Part shown: positions 44,109-51,998 of the stretch, one piece after another | Layout of the letters: every line of letters starts with the position of its first letter | How positions within the stretch are numbered: the stretch's first letter is position 1 | Source: Paenibacillus riograndensis SBR5 | GTDB taxonomy: Bacteria > Bacillota > Bacilli > Paenibacillales > Paenibacillaceae | Direction of reading: 5' to 3' | DNA: 64,000 nt | Assembly: GCF_000981585.1 (NCBI RefSeq) | Contig: NZ_LN831776.1 | Location: 1,875,001-1,939,000, forward strand | Program-made: the position numbers and the translations under genes | Notes under the pieces: generated by a model | What the model was told of the DNA's origin: nothing | What the model saw: the letters and a program-made list of their open reading frames with translations, nothing else | Databases searched by the model: none

Positions 44109-47100
44109 GTGAAAAATATTAAAGGGATACGGGTAATGGTTAGTGTGCTTGCTATTTTATTAATGATGCCTTATGGAATCTATACACCAAAAGCCGAAGC
44201 TGCGCCTGCTAAAATTGCTGAATGGAACTTTAATGAGGGAAGCGGAAAAACGACAAAAGAAAACATCAGCAATTCAAATGATTCTATTAATTATGTTTTC
44301 AATAATGCAGTTTACAAGCCTTCCAGTGACCCGGTTTGGCGTAATGACGGAATTTCTGATAAGGCCTTGCTGTTTGACGGATACTCGAACTGGGTCACAC
44401 ATCCTCCAATAACCACTCCTTCTCAAAGCATGACGATTGAAGCCTGGGTAGCTCCCAGAGCCTATGAATGGGGGGATAACGGCACTCTTTCAGCTATCGT
44501 CAACCAGCATGATAAATCCGGAAAGCAAGGGTTTGTTCTTGGAATGTTCCGGCATGGAACTTGGTCGTTTCAAGTCGGCTCGGGTGGGCAATGGTATGAG
44601 GTTTGGTCTTATGAGCCTATTCCCAGAAATGAATGGTCCCATATTATTGCTACAGTAGACGGAGCGGCTGGCACAATGAAACTGTTCCTTAACGGACGCC
44701 AAGTGGCTAGGAGCAGTATCCCTTCAAATTCCACAATCACACCTTCAGGGAATCAGCTTTTGATCGGAAAAAACAATCAGAGTACCCAACTTGGTGTATT
44801 TCCCTTAAATATGTTCAACGGGCTCATCGATGAAGTGAAAATATACAACGGAGCCTATACAAATAATGAAGCCGAAGATTCTTATCAAAGCTACATGTCG
44901 GGACTTGGTGGAAACTTGCCGACGCCAAACCTCAGTTTTGACCGTAGCGTCTATGACGGTGACCGCTACCGCCCCACTTATCATGCTATAGCGCCAGGTC
45001 ACTGGATGAATGAACCTCATGCACCTCTGTATTATAACGGACAATACCATTTGTTCTATCAGAATAACCAGCATGGACCTTATTGGCATAACATGCAGTG
45101 GGGCCACTGGATCAGCGGGGACATGGTGCATTGGAGAGACGTTCAGCCTGCTTTATCGCCGGAATTGTTCCAGGTAGATCCTGATGGTGATTGGACGGGA
45201 AGCGCAGTGATTGATGATTCAGGGAATCCTACCCTTCTCTTCACTGCCGGCAATGATTCTAGAGCGTATCTTAACAGCAATCAAAATGTGGGTGTTGCCC
45301 GCAGTACGGTTCAGACGGATGGGGATAACGATTTGAAGAAATGGGTAAAAGAGCCTAAACTAGCCGTTGCCCAACAATACGGGAAATTCGGTGAATTCAG
45401 GGACCCATATGTGTTCAAAGATGGTTCATCCTGGTATATGCTTGTGGGAACTGGTTATGAGGGCCAGGGCGGATCTGCAGCCGTCTATTCTACAGCTGAT
45501 CCCAATTTGATGAACTGGACCTATCGCGGCCCACTCTATCAAGCCAATCCGTCAGCTTATCCGGAATTAGGCGGCGTATGGGAATTACCGGTGATGATGC
45601 CGCTGGGAAGCGGCAAGCATTTGCTGGCAATCAGTCCGGTCGGAAGCGGCGCAAACGTGGAGGTGTACTATTGGATTGGTACTTGGAATGCTGGTACTGC
45701 AAAGTTCACACCTGATGACCCCAAACCTCAATTAATGGATTTTGGAGACTTTCATTTTACAGGACCAAGCGGATTTAAAGATCCTAAGACAGGACGTAAT
45801 ATTATGTTCACCATTGCTCAGGGAGAAAGGAACTCCCAGGAAGAGTCCGACGCCGGATGGGCGCATAATGCAGGGCTTCCTGTAGAACTTTCGCTGCGCC
45901 CGGACGGTAAGCTGGGGATCAATCCAATTTCCGAGCTGCAGTCCTTAAGAGGCCAGCAACTTGTAAATATTACAACGGATACGAGTGTTGCGGCTGCCAA
46001 TACTGCACTTTCCTCCGTGCAAAGCGATACGGTTGAGATTGAAATGGAAGTGAGCCGCGGTTCTGCTGACAGTGTGGGAATCAAAATCCGAAAATCACCT
46101 AACAGCGAAGAAGAGACATTAATTTACTACAAAAACAGTACTAAAGAATATGGCGTTGACCGGACGAAAACCATTGCCGGTCAAAATAAAGGCATCCAAA
46201 AGGGTACTATAGATATCGGCAGTGAAAATGTCAAACTACACGTGTACTTAGATAAATCTATGGCCGAATCTTATTTGAATGGACTCAAATCCATTACCAC
46301 ACGTACTTATTCTTCCAGGACAGATGCAAAAGGCCTTCAACTGTGGGGAGATGCAAACACCGGCTCAATCGTCGTTAAGTCACTGAAGGTTTGGGAAATG
46401 AATTCTGCATATACTCCTGTGGCAGTCAACGGGGTCAGCCTCAGCCCTGCCAGTCTGGAAGTAGCAGTAGGCGGTAAAAAAACGCTTAATGCTGATGTTG
46501 CACCAGCAAACGCAACGAATAAAGATGTGATATGGAGCTCCAGCAACACCTCTGTCGCATCGGTGGTTAATGGAGTAGTTACCGGGAAATCCGCAGGCAG
46601 TGCAACGATTACAGCCCAAACAAGAGACGGCGCAAAAGCAGCTTCGAGCACTGTTACTATAGTTGCTGCACCGGCTGCAAATATTGCGAATAATGGATTT
46701 GAAAGCGGTAACTTAGACGGCTGGATTATAGAAAGCGGAACGGCTTTTTCCAATTCGGGAGTCACAAATGCAGCAACGTTCGGAAATAACCAACCGTATA
46801 ATCACGCGGGTAATTACCACCTTTTAGGGGAGTTAAGTGGGGGCAATGCGGCAACAGGCGTATTAAAATCTAATGAATTTACACTCGGGGGTAATGGTCA
46901 GGTTAGCTTCCTGATCGGCGGCGGTTCCGATATTGATAAATTGTATGTATCCTTTGTTCGTGCTTCAGACGGCAAGGAGCTCTATCGATCCAGCGGACCA
47001 GGAAGCTATTGGAACTGGCCGAGTATCAAAGGAGTTACGGAAGGGTATACGAAGAGATCCTGGGATGCTACCCAATATATAGGCACCCCCATGTATATCA

Positions 47101-47933
47101 AAATTGTCGATGAGCGAACGGATGATTGGGGTCATATCAATGTTGATGATTTTATCGTCCCCATCCAAGGCGGAACGGTTGATGCTGAAGCGCCGGCAGC
47201 ACCGAAGAATCTGGCAGCGACCGGGATAACCCCGAGTTCCGTTACTCTGGGTTGGACGGCATCTACGGATAATGTGGGAGTAACCTGCTACCTGATTTAC
47301 CGGGGTGGGGTACAAGTAGCTACGAGTACTACAACCACCTATACAGACAGCGGACTAACAGCAGAAACTGCCTATACCTATACTGTCAAAGCCAAGGATG
47401 CGGCGGGAAATATCTCGGCAGCAAGCAACAGTGTCACAGCAACAACTCAAGCTGCACAGGAGATCGGCAGTTTGACAAACCATGATTTCGAGAGCGGAAA
47501 CCTGAGCGGATGGACGGTTGTAAGCGGCAATGCGTTCAGTGATGCGGATGTTGTGGCGGATACGAACTGGGGCTGGGGAGGGCCCTTTAATCAAAGTGGT
47601 GCGTATCATCTTTGGGGATTTAAGGACGGGGGAGATTCTCAGATAGGTGTACTGAAATCTGCGGAATTTACCCTTGGCGGCAGCGGAGCCATTGATTTCC
47701 TGGTCGGCGGAGGGAACGATATCAATCATTTATATGTCGCTTTGGTTCGGGCATCGGACGGTACTGAGCTGATGAAAGCGACAGGCAGCAGCAACGAAGC
47801 CTACAGCCGGATTACTTGGAACGCCGCTTCTTATGTAGGGACTACTTGCTATATTAAGATTGTGGACAATGCAACTGGCGGTTTTGGGCATATTAATGTG
47901 GACGATGTGAACGTGCCGGTTCTAGCAGACTAG
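44109..47933 (+). CDS. Secreted LamG-GH32 fructan hydrolase-like protein with fructan-module repeats (1274 aa)
   Basis: Exported GH32-family protein. Signal peptide to about 31 (PKAEAAP); LamG sandwich (about 32-265); GH32 propeller and sandwich (about 282-770); BIG2 domain (about 773-855); a roughly 160-aa module starting NGFESGNLDGW (about 858-1018); FN3 (about 1028-1115); a second module starting HDFESGNLSGW (about 1120-1275). GH32 landmarks: E302 in HWMNEPHAP (normally Asp in WMNDPNG), D432 in FRDPYVF, E492 in VWELPV (usual acid/base Glu). GTG starts at 44106 and 44109 lie 6-9 bases after GGGAGGG; 44109 is chosen. No wall anchor, so it is released. Whether the Asp-to-Glu change keeps fructanase activity is the main question. 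Confidence 0.88.
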   Translation: MKNIKGIRVMVSVLAILLMMPYGIYTPKAEAAPAKIAEWNFNEGSGKTTKENISNSNDSINYVFNNAVYKPSSDPVWRNDGISDKALLFDGYSNWVTHPPITTPSQSMTIEAWVAPRAYEWGDNGTLSAIVNQHDKSGKQGFVLGMFRHGTWSFQVGSGGQWYEVWSYEPIPRNEWSHIIATVDGAAGTMKLFLNGRQVARSSIPSNSTITPSGNQLLIGKNNQSTQLGVFPLNMFNGLIDEVKIYNGAYTNNEAEDSYQSYMSGLGGNLPTPNLSFDRSVYDGDRYRPTYHAIAPGHWMNEPHAPLYYNGQYHLFYQNNQHGPYWHNMQWGHWISGDMVHWRDVQPALSPELFQVDPDGDWTGSAVIDDSGNPTLLFTAGNDSRAYLNSNQNVGVARSTVQTDGDNDLKKWVKEPKLAVAQQYGKFGEFRDPYVFKDGSSWYMLVGTGYEGQGGSAAVYSTADPNLMNWTYRGPLYQANPSAYPELGGVWELPVMMPLGSGKHLLAISPVGSGANVEVYYWIGTWNAGTAKFTPDDPKPQLMDFGDFHFTGPSGFKDPKTGRNIMFTIAQGERNSQEESDAGWAHNAGLPVELSLRPDGKLGINPISELQSLRGQQLVNITTDTSVAAANTALSSVQSDTVEIEMEVSRGSADSVGIKIRKSPNSEEETLIYYKNSTKEYGVDRTKTIAGQNKGIQKGTIDIGSENVKLHVYLDKSMAESYLNGLKSITTRTYSSRTDAKGLQLWGDANTGSIVVKSLKVWEMNSAYTPVAVNGVSLSPASLEVAVGGKKTLNADVAPANATNKDVIWSSSNTSVASVVNGVVTGKSAGSATITAQTRDGAKAASSTVTIVAAPAANIANNGFESGNLDGWIIESGTAFSNSGVTNAATFGNNQPYNHAGNYHLLGELSGGNAATGVLKSNEFTLGGNGQVSFLIGGGSDIDKLYVSFVRASDGKELYRSSGPGSYWNWPSIKGVTEGYTKRSWDATQYIGTPMYIKIVDERTDDWGHINVDDFIVPIQGGTVDAEAPAAPKNLAATGITPSSVTLGWTASTDNVGVTCYLIYRGGVQVATSTTTTYTDSGLTAETAYTYTVKAKDAAGNISAASNSVTATTQAAQEIGSLTNHDFESGNLSGWTVVSGNAFSDADVVADTNWGWGGPFNQSGAYHLWGFKDGGDSQIGVLKSAEFTLGGSGAIDFLVGGGNDINHLYVALVRASDGTELMKATGSSNEAYSRITWNAASYVGTTCYIKIVDNATGGFGHINVDDVNVPVLAD

Positions 47934-47986
47934 CAGTTCATTGGTTAGCTTCTATGCAACAATAAGCTGCTAAGGGAGTGTTGATA

Positions 47987-48020
47987 AACGGGCAGGGAAT
48001 CTTTCCCTGTTCGTTTTCTT
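47987..48020 (+). terminator. Rho-independent terminator of the secreted GH32 gene
   Basis: 13-bp stem AACGGGCAGGGAA with TTCCCTGTTCGTT (G-U pair and one mismatch), 3-base loop, T-rich tail. Confidence 0.75.
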
Positions 48021-48077
48021 ATTTCACAACCCAAATTAAAAACAAAGGAAGATGAGCTCCATGGGCAAGAAAATTTA

Positions 48078-48106
48078 TTGACAACGCTATCAAAAACGAA
48101 TAAAAT
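48078..48106 (+). promoter_or_regulatory. Sigma-A promoter with overlapping cre site, fructan importer operon
   Basis: TTGACA (48078-48083), 17 bases, TAAAAT (48101-48106). The 16-mer TTGACAACGCTATCAA starting at the -35 box agrees fully with the cre consensus WTGNNARCGNWWWCAW, so CcpA would block polymerase directly. Confidence 0.85.
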
Positions 48107-48115
48107 CAGGTGTAT

Positions 48116-48139
48116 AAAAACGATTACGCAAACGATTAC
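48116..48139 (+). promoter_or_regulatory. Tandem LacI-type operator at the importer transcription start
   Basis: AAAAACGATTAC and GCAAACGATTAC are adjacent, the same double arrangement as at 43661. They begin 10 bases after the -10 box and so cover the expected start of transcription. Confidence 0.75.
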
Positions 48140-48270
48140 CTGGCTTTGCAACAAGGATTTTGGCAAATGTGTTTTATTAAAAAATAATATAATCGGAGCA
48201 TATGCCGGCCTTTACAATGAGTAGCAGGGAGAGCCTACAAAAATTAGATATAAAAGCTCTTGATCAATAC

Positions 48271-48282
48271 GTAATCGTTTAC
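48271..48282 (+). promoter_or_regulatory. Second LacI-type operator near the importer ribosome binding site
   Basis: GTAATCGTTTAC, identical to the 12-mer in front of the regulator gene. It lies about 155 bases downstream of the promoter operator, suitable for looping or roadblock repression. Confidence 0.75.
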
Positions 48283-48305
48283 CTTGGAGATGGAGGAAAA
48301 AATGC

Positions 48306-49202
48306 ATGCTCGGGAAAATGAAGAAGAACTATGAATTGTACCTATTGATTTTGATCCCAGTAGCCTATTTTACGATTTTTAAATATTGGCCTATGTATGG
48401 GGTGCAAATCGCATTTAAAGACTTTGTAGCTTCCAAAGGGGTCTGGGGCAGTGAGTGGGTAGGGCTGGAGCATTTTCAACGTTTTTTTGAATCATACAAT
48501 TTCAAGCAAATCGTAGGAAATACCCTTTTACTAAGCTTGCTCAATTTAGCTATAGCTTTTCCCTTTCCCATTATTGTAGCAATTATGCTGAATCAATTGA
48601 GACAGCAAAAGATGAAAAAGTTCATTCAAACTACGATTTACGCACCGTATTTCATTTCAACCGTCGTATTGGTCGGCATGCTGTTCATCTTCCTGTCCCC
48701 CACCAGCGGCTTGGTGAATCATATTGTAACCGCCTTCGGCGGCGAACCGATTATGTTCATGGGAGAGGAAAAATGGTTCAGGCCTCTGTACATATTCTCA
48801 TCCGTATGGCAGGAAACCGGATTTGCATCAGTGATCTATCTGGCCGCCCTGGCAGGGATCGACCCCCATTTGCATGAAGCAGCGGTTATGGATGGTGCAT
48901 CCAAATGGCATCGGATCCGGCATATTGATTTACCGGGTATTGCTCCTACCATTATTGTTTTGTTCATTATGGCTGTTGGTAATTTAATGAACGTTGGGTT
49001 TGAAAAGGCGTTCCTTATGCAGACTGATTTGAATGTCGCTACATCCGAGATTATTCCGACTTACGTATACAAAGTGGGGATTCAGCGGGCGGAATACAGT
49101 TTTTCGGCAGCAATTGGACTGTTTAACTCAGTGATAAACCTGATCCTACTGGTCATTGTGAATAAAACTACCAAGAAAATAAGCGGCAAGGGCTTGTTTT
49201 AG
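48306..49202 (+). CDS. Fructo-oligosaccharide ABC importer permease, LplB type
   Basis: 298-aa CUT1 permease with six membrane segments. LILIPVAYFTIFKYWPMYG marks the first helix and HEAAVMDGASKWHRIRHIDLPG is the EAA loop that contacts the ATPase. ATG 48306 lies 9 bases after GGAGG. It is the first gene of an operon controlled by a cre-overlapping promoter and LacI-type operators. No ATPase gene is in the locus, so a shared MsmX-like ATPase is expected. The fructan ligand is inferred from the surrounding GH32 and fructokinase genes. Confidence 0.92.
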   Translation: MLGKMKKNYELYLLILIPVAYFTIFKYWPMYGVQIAFKDFVASKGVWGSEWVGLEHFQRFFESYNFKQIVGNTLLLSLLNLAIAFPFPIIVAIMLNQLRQQKMKKFIQTTIYAPYFISTVVLVGMLFIFLSPTSGLVNHIVTAFGGEPIMFMGEEKWFRPLYIFSSVWQETGFASVIYLAALAGIDPHLHEAAVMDGASKWHRIRHIDLPGIAPTIIVLFIMAVGNLMNVGFEKAFLMQTDLNVATSEIIPTYVYKVGIQRAEYSFSAAIGLFNSVINLILLVIVNKTTKKISGKGLF

Positions 49203-49238
49203 GGGCAAAGAACGTCTGTTAGAAGAAGGGGAGAAACC

Positions 49239-50123
49239 ATGTTAAAGAGAAAAACGAAATCCGATCTGGCCTTTGATATGATCAATTATTTGTTTCTGGG
49301 CTGCTTCACCTTAATGATTCTGTATCCCTTGTATTTTATAGTGATCGCTTCTATAAGTGACCCTAACAAGATTTATTCCGGTGATGTATGGTTACTGCCG
49401 CAAAATATAACCTTTGACGGATATAAAAGGATTTTCAGCGACGGTTCAATATGGAACGGCTATAAAAATTCCATTCTCTACGCGGTGCTGAATGGATTTG
49501 TCAGCACAACTCTCGTCATTATGGCGGCTTATCCGCTTTCGAGGAAAGATTTTTATGGAAGAAATGTTATTATGACCTTTTTTATCATCACGATGTTCTT
49601 TAACGGCGGCATTATTCCTACTTATCTGGTTGTAAAAGATCTGCATTTGATGAACTCGATGTGGGCGGTCATTCTCCCAGGTGCAATGGATGCTTTCCTG
49701 ATTATTATTGCAAAAACCTTTTTCGAGGAGCTGCCTGATGAATTGAGAGAGGCCGCTGCCATTGATGGAGCAAAGAATCTCAGATATTTATGGAGTATTG
49801 TCCTTCCATTATCTAAACCGATTATTGCAGTTCTTGTCCTCTTCGCAGTCGTGCGCCAATGGAACGGATTCTTCGATGCACTAATTTATTTGAGTGATGG
49901 CGATAAGTTTCCGTTACAACTGGTCCTGCGCAACATTCTGATCCAAAGCCAACCGTCCGGGAATATGCTTATGGACATTGACAACATGCTGGCCAAGCAG
50001 CGGGTAACAGAATTGATCAAGTTCGGAGTCATTATCGTTTCCGCAGTTCCGCTGCTAGCCTTATACCCGTTCCTGCAAAGATATTTTGTTAAAGGGGTCA
50101 TGGTGGGTTCGGTGAAAGGATAA
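49239..50123 (+). CDS. Fructo-oligosaccharide ABC importer permease, YtcP type
   Basis: 294-aa second permease (CUT1, YtcP group). It has six hydrophobic segments, the EAA loop REAAAIDGAKNLRYLWSIVL and the typical C-terminus RYFVKGVMVGSVKG. AAGGGGAG precedes the ATG. It follows the LplB-type gene by 36 bases and pairs with it to form the channel. Confidence 0.92.
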   Translation: MLKRKTKSDLAFDMINYLFLGCFTLMILYPLYFIVIASISDPNKIYSGDVWLLPQNITFDGYKRIFSDGSIWNGYKNSILYAVLNGFVSTTLVIMAAYPLSRKDFYGRNVIMTFFIITMFFNGGIIPTYLVVKDLHLMNSMWAVILPGAMDAFLIIIAKTFFEELPDELREAAAIDGAKNLRYLWSIVLPLSKPIIAVLVLFAVVRQWNGFFDALIYLSDGDKFPLQLVLRNILIQSQPSGNMLMDIDNMLAKQRVTELIKFGVIIVSAVPLLALYPFLQRYFVKGVMVGSVKG

Positions 50124-50240
50124 GACCTGACTTGTCAGACCGCCGTTAAGGAGGTGTTGTGGAGCCGGATTGGAATGGGACTGGATCATCCCGAATCAAG
50201 AAAGTATAAATGAGCAGATTTAACAGGGAGGTTAAGAAGG

Positions 50241-51896
50241 ATGAACAAAAAAGCTGCAGGTCTTTTGGCAGTGATGATGGCCGTTTCCGTGTTTGCTACG
50301 GCATGCAACGGTAACAATGACAGCAACAGCAATGCTAATGCAGGCGCGAAGACAGAGAATAGCGGAAGTCAAGCGGATGACAATGCATCCATTCAGTTTC
50401 CACTAAAAGAAAAAACCACCTTAAAGGTGGTTGCCCGGAGAGCTCCGCTGGCGCCAAGCGATTATAACGAAATGACCATGGCTAAAAAACTTGAGGAAAT
50501 GTCAAATGTTCATATCGATTGGAATACCATTGTCGAGACAGATTACAACGAGAAGAAGAATCTGCTGATAGCAAGTGGCGACTTGCCTGAAATGTTCTTC
50601 GGAGCCGGGTTCACAGATACAGAGTTGATGAAATATGGTAAGGACGGCACTATTATACCTCTAAATGATTTGATTGACAAACATATGCCCAACTTGAAAG
50701 CGTTATTTGACAAAAGACCGGATATCAAAGCTGAGGTTACTGCCCCGGACGGCAATATTTATTCCCTTCCTGCGGGTGAGGAGCTGGGAACGGGTCAAGA
50801 AGAGATTGGTGCCAACCCTGATTTCCTCTATATAAATGAAGATTGGCTGAAAAAGCTAGGGTTATCCATGCCAACCACCCTTCAAGAATATCATGATGTA
50901 CTGGTTGCCTTTAAAACCAAAGATCCGAATGGCAACGGAAAAGCAGATGAAATTCCGCTATCCTTCGTCAATGCATTCTGGACGGGTGATATCGGTTATC
51001 TATTCGGGGCCTTCGGTGTGCCGGACAAAACCTATCAGCCTGCCAACAATGCCTACGCTGAACATTTAAATGTGGACGACGGCAAGGTTTCCTATGCAGC
51101 TATTCAAGATGGATATAAAGATGCTGTAAGGGAGATTGCGAAATGGGTCGGGGAGGGGCTTGTAGATCAGGAATCCTTCACTCAAGAATATACGCAATAT
51201 TATGCGAAAGGGAAGACAGAGCAGGAAACCCTTGGCTCTTTTCTCTGGTGGGATCATACGGACGTAGTAGGACCTGAACGTGACAAACATTATCCGATCG
51301 TCCCTCCGTTTAAAGATATGGTTGTCAAATGGAACAATGGTTCCGCACTTTCCAGAGGCGGTTCGGTTATTACGAAAGAAGCAAAAAATCCGGCCTTGGT
51401 TGCCGCATGGCTGGATTTGATATACAAACCGGAAACCACCGCGGAAGTCCGTTGGGGCCCAATTGGCGAATGGTTTGAGAAATCTGCAGATGGCAAGCTG
51501 GTACAGAAGTCGGATATCAGCAATCCGGGTGAGTTCCGTCAAAAGGTATCACTGGGTGGAGGAGGAGTATTCACTGGTGAAGACTTCGAAAAGATTGCAC
51601 CTCCGGAAGCACGGGCACAGCAAAGACTGGATGATATCAAAAATATTTTTGTACCGCAAATGCAGAAGGAGAAATACCCGAATATCTTCTTCACAGAAGA
51701 AGAGTTGAAGACTATCGATAAGCTGAAACCGGAGATCCAAACCTATACCAACTCCATGCGCGCCAAGTTCATGTTGAAGGGGGTTTCTGACTCCGAGTGG
51801 AGCGATTACCTGGCCTCGCTTAAAAATATGGGCTTGGATGATTTGATGAAGGTATACCAAGACGGATACGACCGTTACCTCGCAGCCCTAAAATAA
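50241..51896 (+). CDS. Fructo-oligosaccharide-binding lipoprotein
   Basis: 551-aa solute-binding lipoprotein of the LplA group. Lipobox VFATAC (Cys at about 22) is followed by an Asn/Ser-rich tether and the binding fold. WLDLIYKPETTAEVRWGPIGEW is typical of the family's C-terminal lobe. GGGAGG is 10 bases before the ATG. A hairpin with a T-rich tail follows the gene, so it is probably made in excess over the cytosolic enzymes encoded downstream. It would capture oligosaccharides released by the surface-bound and secreted GH32 proteins. Confidence 0.92.
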   Translation: MNKKAAGLLAVMMAVSVFATACNGNNDSNSNANAGAKTENSGSQADDNASIQFPLKEKTTLKVVARRAPLAPSDYNEMTMAKKLEEMSNVHIDWNTIVETDYNEKKNLLIASGDLPEMFFGAGFTDTELMKYGKDGTIIPLNDLIDKHMPNLKALFDKRPDIKAEVTAPDGNIYSLPAGEELGTGQEEIGANPDFLYINEDWLKKLGLSMPTTLQEYHDVLVAFKTKDPNGNGKADEIPLSFVNAFWTGDIGYLFGAFGVPDKTYQPANNAYAEHLNVDDGKVSYAAIQDGYKDAVREIAKWVGEGLVDQESFTQEYTQYYAKGKTEQETLGSFLWWDHTDVVGPERDKHYPIVPPFKDMVVKWNNGSALSRGGSVITKEAKNPALVAAWLDLIYKPETTAEVRWGPIGEWFEKSADGKLVQKSDISNPGEFRQKVSLGGGGVFTGEDFEKIAPPEARAQQRLDDIKNIFVPQMQKEKYPNIFFTEEELKTIDKLKPEIQTYTNSMRAKFMLKGVSDSEWSDYLASLKNMGLDDLMKVYQDGYDRYLAALK

Positions 51897-51913
51897 ATTG
51901 AAATGGTAAGGAT

Positions 51914-51965
51914 GTAGCAAGCCTGGATGAGAGGCCTTCAGTCAGGCTTGCTACATATGTTTTTA
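51914..51965 (+). terminator. Intra-operon hairpin/terminator after the binding protein
   Basis: 12-bp perfect stem GTAGCAAGCCTG with CAGGCTTGCTAC, 17-base loop, then ATATGTTTTTA. It probably gives partial termination or mRNA stabilisation between importer and enzyme genes. Confidence 0.7.
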
Positions 51966-51998
51966 TATATAAATGATGGACTAGGAGTGGAGAACCAT

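Noticed and set aside
43844..44122. Small frame running out of the MITE into the GH32 leader
   Set aside because: It comes from the element's internal sequence, occurs similarly in copy 1 and overlaps the GTG start of the GH32 gene without its own ribosome binding site.
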